Below are positions 38,759 through 46,796 of a stretch of DNA of 64,000 nt, one piece after another (positions within the stretch are counted from its first letter, which is position 1; each line of letters starts with the position of its first letter). A model generated the notes under the pieces. The model was not told the origin of the DNA, ran no database searches, and saw only the letters and a program-made list of their open reading frames with translations. Source of the stretch: Hoeflea marina (lineage in GTDB: Bacteria > Pseudomonadota > Alphaproteobacteria > Rhizobiales > Rhizobiaceae); NCBI RefSeq assembly GCF_003182275.1, contig NZ_QGTR01000001.1, forward strand, positions 974,215 to 1,038,214, read 5' to 3'. The translations under genes and the position numbers were made by a program.

Positions 38759-39487
38759 TTACCCTCCGTCAGCCGCCTCTCTGCTCTTCCTACGTCGTTC
38801 TTCACTTGCAGCCCGTTTCGTATCGGGAATTTCTGCGTACAGCTGCGCAAGATTGCGCTTCTGCGTTATCGCCCAGTTTACAATTGAACGGACAATGTCG
38901 AACAGCATTCTCACCGTATGATCGTCATCATCACCATACAATTTGCCAGCGTGCAAAACTTCGTTCCCATTTGATCTCACTACGTCCAATGCGATACTAA
39001 TTTCAGTTGGTATCCCCTGTCGCTCCAGTTCGCCAATTGCTTGATCAAACTTGCTCCGACCAGCCAAATCCTTGCAGAGCGCCTCGACGCACATTCGAAG
39101 AAGTGCTGCTGCAGCTCGCGGGCTTCGCGCTGAAATCGCTGCGGCTTCTTCGAAGTCGCGTATAAATTCTGCAGGCAGATCCTCCGGCAAGGCCTCAACG
39201 AAGCTCTGCTCGGGGACCACTAACCTCTTCTCGAACCACAATGACTTTGCACTGCATGCCAAGCATTGGGACATGCTAATATCTGACAATTGAATGTGAC
39301 GAACACCGCCGCCAGGATTGAACCGACGATACAGGCTGGTCCACTGCTGCGTTGAAAATACTCCGCATCTTGGACATGAAAATTGGCCTTCCAGATAAAC
39401 GGGAGCCTGCTTCAGTTTGACCGGAGGATTACGCACGCCGCTTGCCATTGGTAAATCTTCCGTTTTCTTTGGCAAATCGTCAGACAC
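38759..39487 (-). CDS. DUF4145 zinc-ribbon protein
   Basis: A 242-residue protein. A zinc-ribbon-like pair of motifs (FSCPRCGVFSTQQW and SQCLACSAKSLWFEKR) is followed by the helical DUF4145 domain. Characteristic segments are PRAAAALLRMCVEALCKDLA, LDVVRSNGNEVLHAGKLYG and the terminal helix around VNWAITQKRNLAQLYAEIP. DUF4145 domains are often found on mobile DNA and beside restriction or other defence genes, but no molecular function is established. The start is GTG 39487 with GGAG 9 bases upstream. It is the only intact-looking larger gene of the element. Confidence 0.8.
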   Translation of the reverse strand: MSDDLPKKTEDLPMASGVRNPPVKLKQAPVYLEGQFSCPRCGVFSTQQWTSLYRRFNPGGGVRHIQLSDISMSQCLACSAKSLWFEKRLVVPEQSFVEALPEDLPAEFIRDFEEAAAISARSPRAAAALLRMCVEALCKDLAGRSKFDQAIGELERQGIPTEISIALDVVRSNGNEVLHAGKLYGDDDDHTVRMLFDIVRSIVNWAITQKRNLAQLYAEIPDTKRAASEERRRKSREAADGG

Positions 39488-39573
39488 GCATCAACTCCAC
39501 AAATAATTCGACCACCCTTTTATCAGGCTGCTACTCTCACACGGAAAGATACACTACGCACTGTATGGCGCAA

Positions 39574-39690
39574 TCACCCAAATGCCCTTTCGAGCGCCTC
39601 CTTCTGCTTCCCGTCCGTGACGTCCGCATAGTGCTTCATGAGAACGTTCACCTGAGTGTGTCCTGTGATGCTCATGACGGTCTTGAGAAT
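39574..39690 (-). pseudogene. C-terminal remnant of a tyrosine integrase
   Basis: Codons at 39690-39574 encode ILKTVMSITGHTQVNVLMKH followed by YADVTDGKQKEALERAFG. This is the end of a phage-type integrase: the GH of the conserved box and the nucleophilic tyrosine (KHYA) are kept. Everything upstream, including the RHxxR region, is missing or out of frame. It lies 120 bp inside the right attachment repeat. Confidence 0.8.
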
Positions 39691-39809
39691 TGCACCAGCG
39701 CCCGTTCCAGTTCGTCTCGACCGGGACATGCGGGACTGGCTCAGGAACAATTGGGGCAAGACCTTTACCTTCACTTCGCATGACCACAGTCAACCTCAGG
39801 GAGGGCCAG

Positions 39810-39826
39810 TCCGGCCCGGGGAGCCA
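39810..39826 (+). repeat. Right attachment repeat (attR)
   Basis: Direct copy of the last 17 bases of tRNA-Asn (TCCGGCCCGGGGAGCCA). The surrounding bases do not match the tRNA, so only the attachment core is duplicated. Confidence 0.8.
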
Positions 39827-40179
39827 TTGCTTCTGCCTCGCCGTGGCATCATGCCGCGCGGGCATGTGAACCTTCTTTCCGCCAATCTATCGACAGCGTC
39901 CGGATCGTTGCAGTTGCTTCGATCACGACGGTTTCAGGCATGCGGTCTGATCGTGCACGGCTTCGGCGGCGTCCCTGCGGCAATTCGCGGGGGGCAATCG
40001 CCGCCTGCCGCTCGCCCGATCCTTTTCACCGTGACGGCAGTGACGCAGGCCGGCGACCGCCGGTGACGCCGATTTGCACAGCCCCCCGCAGGTTATCCCC
40101 TGGCCGGTGACAGACCGGTTGTACGGCCGGCGTTTTCTCCTATATGGCTGGCAGGCAACGATTTCAGCAGGACCCGGTC
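39827..40179. other. Chromosomal flank after the element
   Basis: About 350 GC-rich bases with no gene recognised. It should carry the promoter of the kinase gene that follows; I could not pick a convincing one. Confidence 0.4.
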
Positions 40180-41397
40180 ATGATCAACGAAACCTCCGGC
40201 AGTTCAGCCGGGTCTCACGCCGTCGCGACGGCGAGTCTCGAGCAGCGCCTCCGGCAGCAATCGCTGGTGGCGGAGTTCGGCCGCTTCGCCCTGCAGGACA
40301 AGACCCTGGCGGCGATTCTCGCCCGCGCCTGCGAGATTGCGGCCGAGGGCCTGGGCGTGCGGCTGGCCAAGGTCATGGAATGGCGCAAATCCGACGGCAA
40401 TTTTCTGATCATCGCCGGCATCGGTTGGCGCGACGGCGTCGTCGGCCATGCCACCGTGCCGGGCGGCACCGAGTCGCCGGCAGGATTTGCCTTCGAGACC
40501 GGTGAACCCGTCATCTCCAATCATCTGGACACGGAAAGCCGCTTCCGCACCCCGGCCATCATGGTTGAGCACGACGTCAAGCGGGCGATCAACGTGCTCA
40601 TCGATGGCGACAGCGAGCGATTTGGCGTGCTGGAGGCCGACAGCCCCTCGAATGGGTCGTTTTCATCGAACGACACCAATTTCCTGCAGTCGTTGGCCAA
40701 CACGCTGGGCGTGGCGATCGAGAAGGAAATGTCTCACAACCAGATCAGGGCGCTCAATCGCGAACTCGAGGAAAGCCTGCGGCTCAAGGAGATGCTGGCC
40801 AAGGAGATCGACCATCGCATCAAGAACAGCCTGTCGGTGGTCGGCTCCCTGCTGAAAATGCAGGCGCGGCGCTCGGGCAATGAGGAGGTCAAGTCGGCTC
40901 TGCAGAACGCAGCCAGCCGGATCTCCACCATCGCCAGCGTGCACGGCGCCCTTTACAGCGGCGCCCACAGCGAACATGTCGCCTTTGCGCCCTATCTCGA
41001 GCATCTCGGTGCCCAGCTGGCCGAATCCCATGGCGAATCCGACCTGGTCATCAAGGTGGACGCGGAGCCGGTGTCCGTGGCCTCCGACTGCGCGGTGTCG
41101 CTCGGCATTCTGACCGCCGAACTCATCACCAATGCCATCAAGCATGCGGCTTCCCACGGCCGCTCGCCCGCCATAACGGTTGAGTCCACCACCAGCGAGA
41201 CCGACTTCGTCCTTCTGGTCTCTGATGACGGACCGGGCCTGCCGGACGGTTTCGACCCTGCATCGACGAGCGGACTGGGCATGCAGATCGTGCGCTCGCT
41301 GGCCAAATCCCTGTCCGGCGTCCTGGAGACGTCAAGCTCCCCGTCGGGCGCGGTTTTCCTGGTCAGGATTCCCCTGTCGGCGCTGCTGGCGGACTGA
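40180..41397 (+). CDS. GAF-domain HisKA_2 sensor histidine kinase
   Basis: A soluble sensor kinase of 405 residues with no membrane segment. A GAF-like sensor domain spans about 28-185 (LQDKTLAAILARACEIAAEG to FLQSLANTLGVAI). The HisKA_2 phosphoacceptor segment is KEIDHRIKNSLSVVGSLLKM, with His about 212. The ATPase domain has an N-box LITNAIKHA, a G1 box SDDGPGLPDGF and a G2 box GLGMQIVRSLA. This type is abundant in rhizobia, often linked to light or general stress signalling. No response regulator is adjacent. ATG 40180 has AGGA 8 bases upstream; an in-frame ATG at 40144 is possible. Confidence 0.87.
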   Translation: MINETSGSSAGSHAVATASLEQRLRQQSLVAEFGRFALQDKTLAAILARACEIAAEGLGVRLAKVMEWRKSDGNFLIIAGIGWRDGVVGHATVPGGTESPAGFAFETGEPVISNHLDTESRFRTPAIMVEHDVKRAINVLIDGDSERFGVLEADSPSNGSFSSNDTNFLQSLANTLGVAIEKEMSHNQIRALNRELEESLRLKEMLAKEIDHRIKNSLSVVGSLLKMQARRSGNEEVKSALQNAASRISTIASVHGALYSGAHSEHVAFAPYLEHLGAQLAESHGESDLVIKVDAEPVSVASDCAVSLGILTAELITNAIKHAASHGRSPAITVESTTSETDFVLLVSDDGPGLPDGFDPASTSGLGMQIVRSLAKSLSGVLETSSSPSGAVFLVRIPLSALLAD

Positions 41398-41698
41398 CCC
41401 GCGAGGTCGGCCCAGGCCGGCGACCGCGGGCAATCGTGAAGGCGTCCGCTGCATATCTGTAGGCGTCCTCCGACGATCCGGGTCGCATTGCGCACCCGCA
41501 GTGGCCGGCCCTCCGGCACCCGTCGTCGGCACACCTGCCGCTGATTCGATGTAGCGCACGGTTGCCCCTTCCATCTCGGCGCATTGCTGCCAATTCCTCA
41601 CTTTTCGCAATCGGCGTTGAAACTTTCTTGCCGTCCCGTCCGTCAAACGTTCATTGAACCAAAGTCATGACTCGCGGGCGCAGCAAAATCGGAACCGA
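41398..41698. other. Intergenic region between kinase and photolyase genes
   Basis: No gene recognised. An imperfect GC-rich hairpin (outer stem CCCGCG/CGCGGG, 41398-41430) directly follows the kinase stop but lacks a T-tract. The photolyase cluster promoter should lie here. I searched by eye for ECF-type boxes (GGAAC...CGTT and TGATC types) and found none with proper spacing. Confidence 0.4.
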
Positions 41699-43156
41699 AT
41701 GATGAAAGATGAGACCGTCCGGATGCCGGGAGTGGCGATCGTGTGGCTGCGGGACGACCTGCGCGTGGCCGACAACGCCGCTCTTTTCGCTGGCAGTGCC
41801 CACGAGGCCGTGCTTCCCGTCTACATCCGCCAGACCGCTTCGCCTGCCCGTCCTCGCGGCGCGGCTGCACAGTGGTGGCTGCACCACTCCCTGGAGCAAC
41901 TCGCGGCCCGGCTCGAGGCGCTCGGAAGTCCGTTGACTCTGCTCAGCGGCGATCCGTTCGAAATTCTGGCCATGCTTGTCGTCCGGTTCAACGCTTCGGC
42001 GGTCTACTGGAATCGCAGCTATGACCCGGCGCGGAGTGCCGCGGACGCGCGCGTCAAGTCGTGCCTGACCAGTTCCGGCCTGCGCGCGGTGAGCTTTCCC
42101 GGCCAGTTGCTGCATGAGCCGACCCGTTTGCGCACGGGCGGCGGCGGACATTACCGCGTCTACACACCGTTCTGGCGGGCGCTCGAGGCGGGTGGCGAGC
42201 CGCGCCCGCCGCAGCCCGCGCCCGAACGCCTGGTGGCGCCCGACCTGACTGTGGCCAGTGAAGCACTCTCCGACTGGAAACTGCTGCCGACCACACCGGA
42301 CTGGGCCGGCGGATTGCGCGATGGCTGGTCCCCCGGCGAAGCCGGCGCCCGGGCCCGTCTGAACGAGTTCCTCGGCGACGGCATTGCGGACTATGCCGAA
42401 GGCCGCGACATTCCGTCGGTTGACAACACCTCGCGGCTGTCGCCGCATCTCGCCCATGGCGAAATCACGCCGGCCCAGATCTTCGAGGCGCTCGCAGGCG
42501 CAGAGACCCCGGGCAGCGACCGTGACGAGCTGGTGTTCCGCAAGGAGGTCGGATGGCGAGAATTCTCCTGGCATCTGCTCGTCAATGAGCCCGATCTGCC
42601 GCGCGCCAACCACAATCGGCGCTTCGACGCCTTTCCCTGGGCGCACAGTCCGGTGGCGCTTGAGGCCTGGGAGAAGGGCCTGACCGGCTATCCGATCGTT
42701 GATGCGGGCATGCGCCAGCTCTGGAAGACAGGATGGATGCACAACCGCGTCCGCATGATTGCCGCCTCCTTTCTGACCAAGCATCTGCTGATCGACTGGC
42801 GCCGCGGCGAGGAATGGTTCTGGGACACGCTGGTCGACGCCGACCCGGCCTCCAATGCCGCCAGCTGGCAGTGGGTCGCCGGCTGCGGCGCCGACGCCTC
42901 GCCTTATTTCCGGATCTTCAACCCGATCCTGCAGGGCGAGAAATTCGATCCCGATGGCGCCTATGTGCGCGCCTTTGTGCCTGAACTGTCGAAAATGCCT
43001 GCGAAATTCATTCACAAGCCCTGGGAGGCGCCGCGGTCGATCCTCTCCGAGGCAGGCGTCCGGCTCGGCCGGACCTATCCGGAACCGATCGTCGACCACA
43101 AGGCTGCCCGTGACCGGGCACTCTCCGCCTACAACCAGATCAAGGGTGCCGCATGA
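41699..43156 (+). CDS. phrB: Deoxyribodipyrimidine photolyase
   Basis: Light-driven DNA repair flavoprotein that splits cyclobutane pyrimidine dimers, about 485 residues. The N-terminal antenna domain starts VAIVWLRDDLRVADNAALF. The C-terminal FAD domain has GEITPAQIFEAL, TGYPIVDAGMRQLWKTGWMHNRVRM, LLIDWRRGEEWFWDTLVDAD and NAASWQWVAGCGADASPYFR, all class I CPD photolyase marks. The start is ATG 41699 or the next codon; an upstream TTG is less likely. Its stop overlaps the next gene (ATGA), so it heads the cluster at 41699-48179. Confidence 0.93.
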   Translation: MMKDETVRMPGVAIVWLRDDLRVADNAALFAGSAHEAVLPVYIRQTASPARPRGAAAQWWLHHSLEQLAARLEALGSPLTLLSGDPFEILAMLVVRFNASAVYWNRSYDPARSAADARVKSCLTSSGLRAVSFPGQLLHEPTRLRTGGGGHYRVYTPFWRALEAGGEPRPPQPAPERLVAPDLTVASEALSDWKLLPTTPDWAGGLRDGWSPGEAGARARLNEFLGDGIADYAEGRDIPSVDNTSRLSPHLAHGEITPAQIFEALAGAETPGSDRDELVFRKEVGWREFSWHLLVNEPDLPRANHNRRFDAFPWAHSPVALEAWEKGLTGYPIVDAGMRQLWKTGWMHNRVRMIAASFLTKHLLIDWRRGEEWFWDTLVDADPASNAASWQWVAGCGADASPYFRIFNPILQGEKFDPDGAYVRAFVPELSKMPAKFIHKPWEAPRSILSEAGVRLGRTYPEPIVDHKAARDRALSAYNQIKGAA

Positions 43157-44490
43157 ACGTCCACGCTCCATTTTCTCCGGTCATCCGGCCGGACAATCGC
43201 AAGAGGATCGCCATTGTCGGTTCCGGCATTTCCGGCGCGTCGGCCGCGTGGTCGCTGTCGCAGTTGCACGATGTCATCCTCTATGAAAGCCAGGGCCGGT
43301 CCGGCGGCCACACTGCCACCGTCGACATCGACTATGACGGCACCGCCATCGCGGTCGATACGGGCTTCATCGTCTACAATGAGCTCAACTACCCCAACCT
43401 GACGGCGATGTTCGCGCATTTCGACGTCGCAACCCGTCAGAGCGACATGAGCTTCGCGCTGTCGCTCGACCACGGAAAGCTGGAATGGGGCGGCGACAGC
43501 TTCTCCACCCTGTTTGCCCAGAAGCGCAATTTCCTCCGGCCTTCATTCCTGATGATGTTGCGTGAAATTCTGCGCTTCAACCGGATCTGCCTCATCGATC
43601 GCGAGGCCGGGCATCTGGCCAGCCGCTCGATCGGCGACTATCTCGACTGGCGCCGGTTTTCGCCCGGCTTCATGAACAACTATCTGGTGCCGATGGCCGC
43701 CGCGATCTGGTCGACGCCGGCCAAGAAGATGCTGGAGTTCCCGGCCGCCTATTTCGTCAACTTCTTCGAGAACCACCGCCTCATTCATTCGGAGCGACCC
43801 GCCTGGCGCACGGTCACCGGTGGCAGCCGCAACTATCTGGGCAAGCTTCTCGACCCGCTCGCCGATCGGCTGCGGCTTGATTGCGGTGTTGTCCGGATCG
43901 ACCGTGGCCCTGACGGGGTCACCGTGCTCGACAGCAATGGCCGGCAGGAGCATTTCGATCATGTCATCCTTGCCTGTCACACCGACCAGGCATTGAAGAT
44001 GCTTGCCGAGCCCACTCCGGAAGAGCGCGAGATACTGGGCGCCATCCCCTATGCGCCCAACCGCGTGATCCTGCACCGCGACATCAACCTGATGCCGAGG
44101 CGCCGCAAGGTCTGGTCGTCATGGAACTACATGCGCTCCTCCAGGGAAGGGTCGGATGCCAATGTCGCGGTCTCCTACTGGATGAACCGGCTGCAGGGCA
44201 TCGATGAAAGCCTGCCGCTGTTCGTCACCCTCAATCCGGACCGCGAGCCAGACCCGAAGCTGGTCTTTGCGACATTCAGCTACGACCATCCGCAATTCGG
44301 CGCCGACGCCATGCGGCGCCAGGCACAACTGGCCGGCATCCAGGGCGACAACGCCACCAGCTATGCCGGCGCCTGGACCGGCTTCGGCTTTCACGAGGAC
44401 GGACTTTCATCGGGCATCCGCGCCGCCGAAGCGCTCGGCGGCAGATTCCCCTGGCGCCAGGCTCCGGCCGCCCACACGATGGCGGCGTGA
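43153..44490 (+). CDS. NAD/FAD-binding oxidoreductase (amine-oxidase-like)
   Basis: A 445-residue flavoprotein. The dinucleotide-binding motif is KRIAIVGSGISGASAAWSLS near the N-terminus, then ESQGRSGGHTATVDIDYDGT. The last FAD contact region is YAGAWTGFGFHEDGLSSGIR. It belongs to the predicted oxidoreductases that accompany DUF1365 and cyclopropane-synthase-like genes in many proteobacteria. In that setting flavin amine-oxidase-like proteins act on fatty acyl chains of phospholipids. It overlaps photolyase by 4 bp and is followed by DUF1365 after 4 bp. The exact reaction is not known to me. Confidence 0.85.
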   Translation: MNVHAPFSPVIRPDNRKRIAIVGSGISGASAAWSLSQLHDVILYESQGRSGGHTATVDIDYDGTAIAVDTGFIVYNELNYPNLTAMFAHFDVATRQSDMSFALSLDHGKLEWGGDSFSTLFAQKRNFLRPSFLMMLREILRFNRICLIDREAGHLASRSIGDYLDWRRFSPGFMNNYLVPMAAAIWSTPAKKMLEFPAAYFVNFFENHRLIHSERPAWRTVTGGSRNYLGKLLDPLADRLRLDCGVVRIDRGPDGVTVLDSNGRQEHFDHVILACHTDQALKMLAEPTPEEREILGAIPYAPNRVILHRDINLMPRRRKVWSSWNYMRSSREGSDANVAVSYWMNRLQGIDESLPLFVTLNPDREPDPKLVFATFSYDHPQFGADAMRRQAQLAGIQGDNATSYAGAWTGFGFHEDGLSSGIRAAEALGGRFPWRQAPAAHTMAA

Positions 44491-44494
44491 GACG

Positions 44495-45352
44495 GTGAAC
44501 GCCACCACCACCACGGGCCGGTCCGCCCCCGCGCCGACGCGATCCGCGGCGGACGCGCCGGCGCGGCTCTATGTCGGCGACGTCATGCACCAGCGCATGA
44601 GGCCCATCGGCCACCGCTTCCGCTACCGCGTCTTCTCGTTGATGGTCGATCTCGATCAACTGCCGGCAGCCGGCAGGCTCTCGCCCCTCTTCTCGGTCAA
44701 CCGCGCCAACCTGGTGTCCTTCTTCGAAAGGGACCACCTGCGCGATTCGCCCGCCCCCGACCTGCGCAGCCACATTGACGGACTGCTCGCGCGCGCCGGA
44801 CTGGCCAGACCCGCGGCAAGAGTGCTGCTCGCCTGCTACCCGCGGATCCTCGGCCATGTCTTCAATCCGCTTTCGGTCTATTACGCCTACGACGAGGACG
44901 ACCGGCTGACGGCGCTGGTGTACGAGGTGCGCAACACTTTCGGCGAGCACCACTCCTATGTCTGCCCGGTGCTGCCGGGCGAGGCTTCGGCAGCCGGCAT
45001 CCGCCAGTCGCGGACCAAGATATTCTATGTCTCGCCTTTCCTTGAGCTCGGCCTGCACTACCTCTTCCGCATGAACGATCCTGGGGAAGCGATGACATGG
45101 AGGATACTCGAGACGGACGCCGACGGCCCTGTCCTAGCCGCAACTTATTCGGCCCGACGGCAGGCACTCACCACCTGGGCGCTAGGCAAAAATCTCTTGC
45201 GGATTCCGTTTCTGCCGTTGAAAATCATCGGCGGCATCCATTGGGAAGCACTCAGGTTGTGGCTGAAGGGGGTGCGTCTCGTGCACCGCCCGCCGCCGCC
45301 CGGAAGCGTCAGTTACCGTGACGAAACAGGCTTCGGTCAGCCTGGGCAGTGA
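44495..45352 (+). CDS. DUF1365 family protein
   Basis: A 285-residue protein of the DUF1365 family, function unknown. Family marks are LYVGDVMHQRMRPIGHRFRY near the N-terminus, YPRILGHVFNPLSVYYAYD in the middle and KIFYVSPFLE followed by YLFRMNDP. The start is the GTG at 44495, four bases after the preceding stop; no ATG precedes the conserved N-terminus. It is almost always found between a flavin oxidoreductase and a Cfa-like gene, as here, so a part in fatty acyl modification is likely. Confidence 0.85.
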   Translation: MNATTTTGRSAPAPTRSAADAPARLYVGDVMHQRMRPIGHRFRYRVFSLMVDLDQLPAAGRLSPLFSVNRANLVSFFERDHLRDSPAPDLRSHIDGLLARAGLARPAARVLLACYPRILGHVFNPLSVYYAYDEDDRLTALVYEVRNTFGEHHSYVCPVLPGEASAAGIRQSRTKIFYVSPFLELGLHYLFRMNDPGEAMTWRILETDADGPVLAATYSARRQALTTWALGKNLLRIPFLPLKIIGGIHWEALRLWLKGVRLVHRPPPPGSVSYRDETGFGQPGQ

Positions 45353-45392
45353 GCCGGGACATCGCAAGCGTAAACAGTTGGAGTTCACGGGC

Positions 45393-46646
45393 ATGACATC
45401 TTTCACATCCGATCCCGCCATCATCACGTCCGCCGAACGCCTGTCGGCAGACAATTTCTCGCATTATGTCCGCGGCCTTCCAGCCAAGGCAAGGATGGCG
45501 CTCAAGGGCCTGCTCAGCCTGCCGCAGGGCCGGCTGGTGATCCGCATGCCCGACGGCCGAAGCGTGCGCATCGACGGCCTCGCCGACGGGCCGGAGGCAG
45601 TGCTGATCCTGCACAACTGGAACCTCGCCCACAGGGCCCTGACGGCGGGCACCATCGGTGTTGCCGAATCCTACATGGATGGCGACTGGGAAAGCCCGGA
45701 TGTGACCGGCTTTCTCGAGCTGTTTCTCATCAATGTGGAGATGGGCGACCATCTCGCCGGCGGCGCCCGCGGCGTGCTGAGGATCATCGAGAAGATGCGG
45801 CACTGGTTCAACACCAACACCCGCCGCCGCGCCAGACGCAACATTTCTGCCCATTACGATCTCGGCAATGCCTTTTACAAGCAGTGGCTCGACCCGACGA
45901 TGACCTATTCCTCCGCGCTCTTCAGCGACGGCGCCAACGATCTCGCCAGCGCGCAGACCGCCAAGTACCGCGCGCTTGCTGAGGCCACCGGCATCAAGCG
46001 GGGCGACCGGGTGCTGGAAATCGGTTGCGGCTGGGGCGGTTTTGCCGAATACGCCGCCTCCGAGCTTGGTTGCCATGTCACGGGGCTGACCATCTCCCAC
46101 GAGCAACTGGCCTTCGCCCGCGAGCGCATCGAGAAGGCAGGCCTGTCCGACAAGGTCGATCTGAAGTTCCAGGATTACCGCGATGAGACCGGCAAATACG
46201 ACGCCGTGGTCTCCATCGAGATGTTCGAGGCGGTCGGCGAAAAATACTGGTCGACCTATTTCGCCAAGGTGCGCGACTGTCTCAAGCCGGGCGGTCGCGC
46301 CGGGCTGCAGATCATCACCATCAAGCCGGAGGCCTACAAGACCTACCGCAACAACCCGGATTTCATCCAGCGCTACGTCTTCCCGGGCGGGATGCTGCCG
46401 GCGGAAAGCCATCTCGTCTCGCTCGGCAGGGATGCCGGTCTGGAGATGGTGGGCCACCGCGCCTTCGGTCCCGACTACGGCCGGACGCTCGCCGAATGGC
46501 GGCACCGTTTCTGGGGCGCCTGGGACACCATCCGTCCGCTGGGCTTCGACGACCGCTTCCGCAAGCTGTGGGAATTCTACCTCTACTACTGCGAGGCAGG
46601 CTTCCGCTCCGGCCATGTCAATGTCCGCCAGGTGGTCTTCGGCTGA
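45393..46646 (+). CDS. cfa: Cyclopropane-fatty-acyl-phospholipid synthase family methyltransferase
   Basis: A SAM-dependent methyltransferase acting on unsaturated acyl chains of membrane phospholipids, 417 residues. The N-terminal lipid-binding domain is followed by NISAHYDLGNAFYKQWLDPTMTYSSA. Then come the SAM motif VLEIGCGWGGFAEYAA and the family-specific SIEMFEAVGEKYW and YVFPGGMLPAESHL. ATG 45393 has GGAG 9 bases upstream; a GTG frame from 45318 would overlap DUF1365. It could make cyclopropane rings or another methylated product; the neighbouring flavoprotein suggests a second modification step. Confidence 0.92.
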   Translation: MTSFTSDPAIITSAERLSADNFSHYVRGLPAKARMALKGLLSLPQGRLVIRMPDGRSVRIDGLADGPEAVLILHNWNLAHRALTAGTIGVAESYMDGDWESPDVTGFLELFLINVEMGDHLAGGARGVLRIIEKMRHWFNTNTRRRARRNISAHYDLGNAFYKQWLDPTMTYSSALFSDGANDLASAQTAKYRALAEATGIKRGDRVLEIGCGWGGFAEYAASELGCHVTGLTISHEQLAFARERIEKAGLSDKVDLKFQDYRDETGKYDAVVSIEMFEAVGEKYWSTYFAKVRDCLKPGGRAGLQIITIKPEAYKTYRNNPDFIQRYVFPGGMLPAESHLVSLGRDAGLEMVGHRAFGPDYGRTLAEWRHRFWGAWDTIRPLGFDDRFRKLWEFYLYYCEAGFRSGHVNVRQVVFG

Positions 46647-46796
46647 GAGCGCCTGCGCCGGAGCTCCGGCCGCCGGGCACCTCGACCTGACCTGATTCAT
46701 CTCCCGAAGAAGCGGAATCAGGCAGCGAGCAGTGCCGCGCAAGCCATTGAATGAACGATAGAAAGCCGCCCCACCAAAACAGCGGCGGCGGCGAAA

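Larger units (their letters stand above)
36512..39826 (+). mobile_element. Decayed integrated element at tRNA-Asn
   Basis: About 3.3 kb bounded by 17-bp direct repeats identical to the tRNA-Asn 3' end. It contains fragments of a serine resolvase and a tyrosine integrase, and three possible passenger genes (a Rap1a-like protein, a small secreted protein and a DUF4145 protein). It also has long non-coding stretches, and its base composition looks clearly more AT-rich than the surrounding chromosome. No intact recombinase remains, so it is probably immobile unless helped in trans. Confidence 0.78.

Noticed and set aside
41431-41698. ECF sigma or general stress promoter upstream of photolyase
   Set aside because: Partial boxes (TTGAAA, CGTT) are present but the spacing does not fit any consensus I know, so no promoter is claimed.
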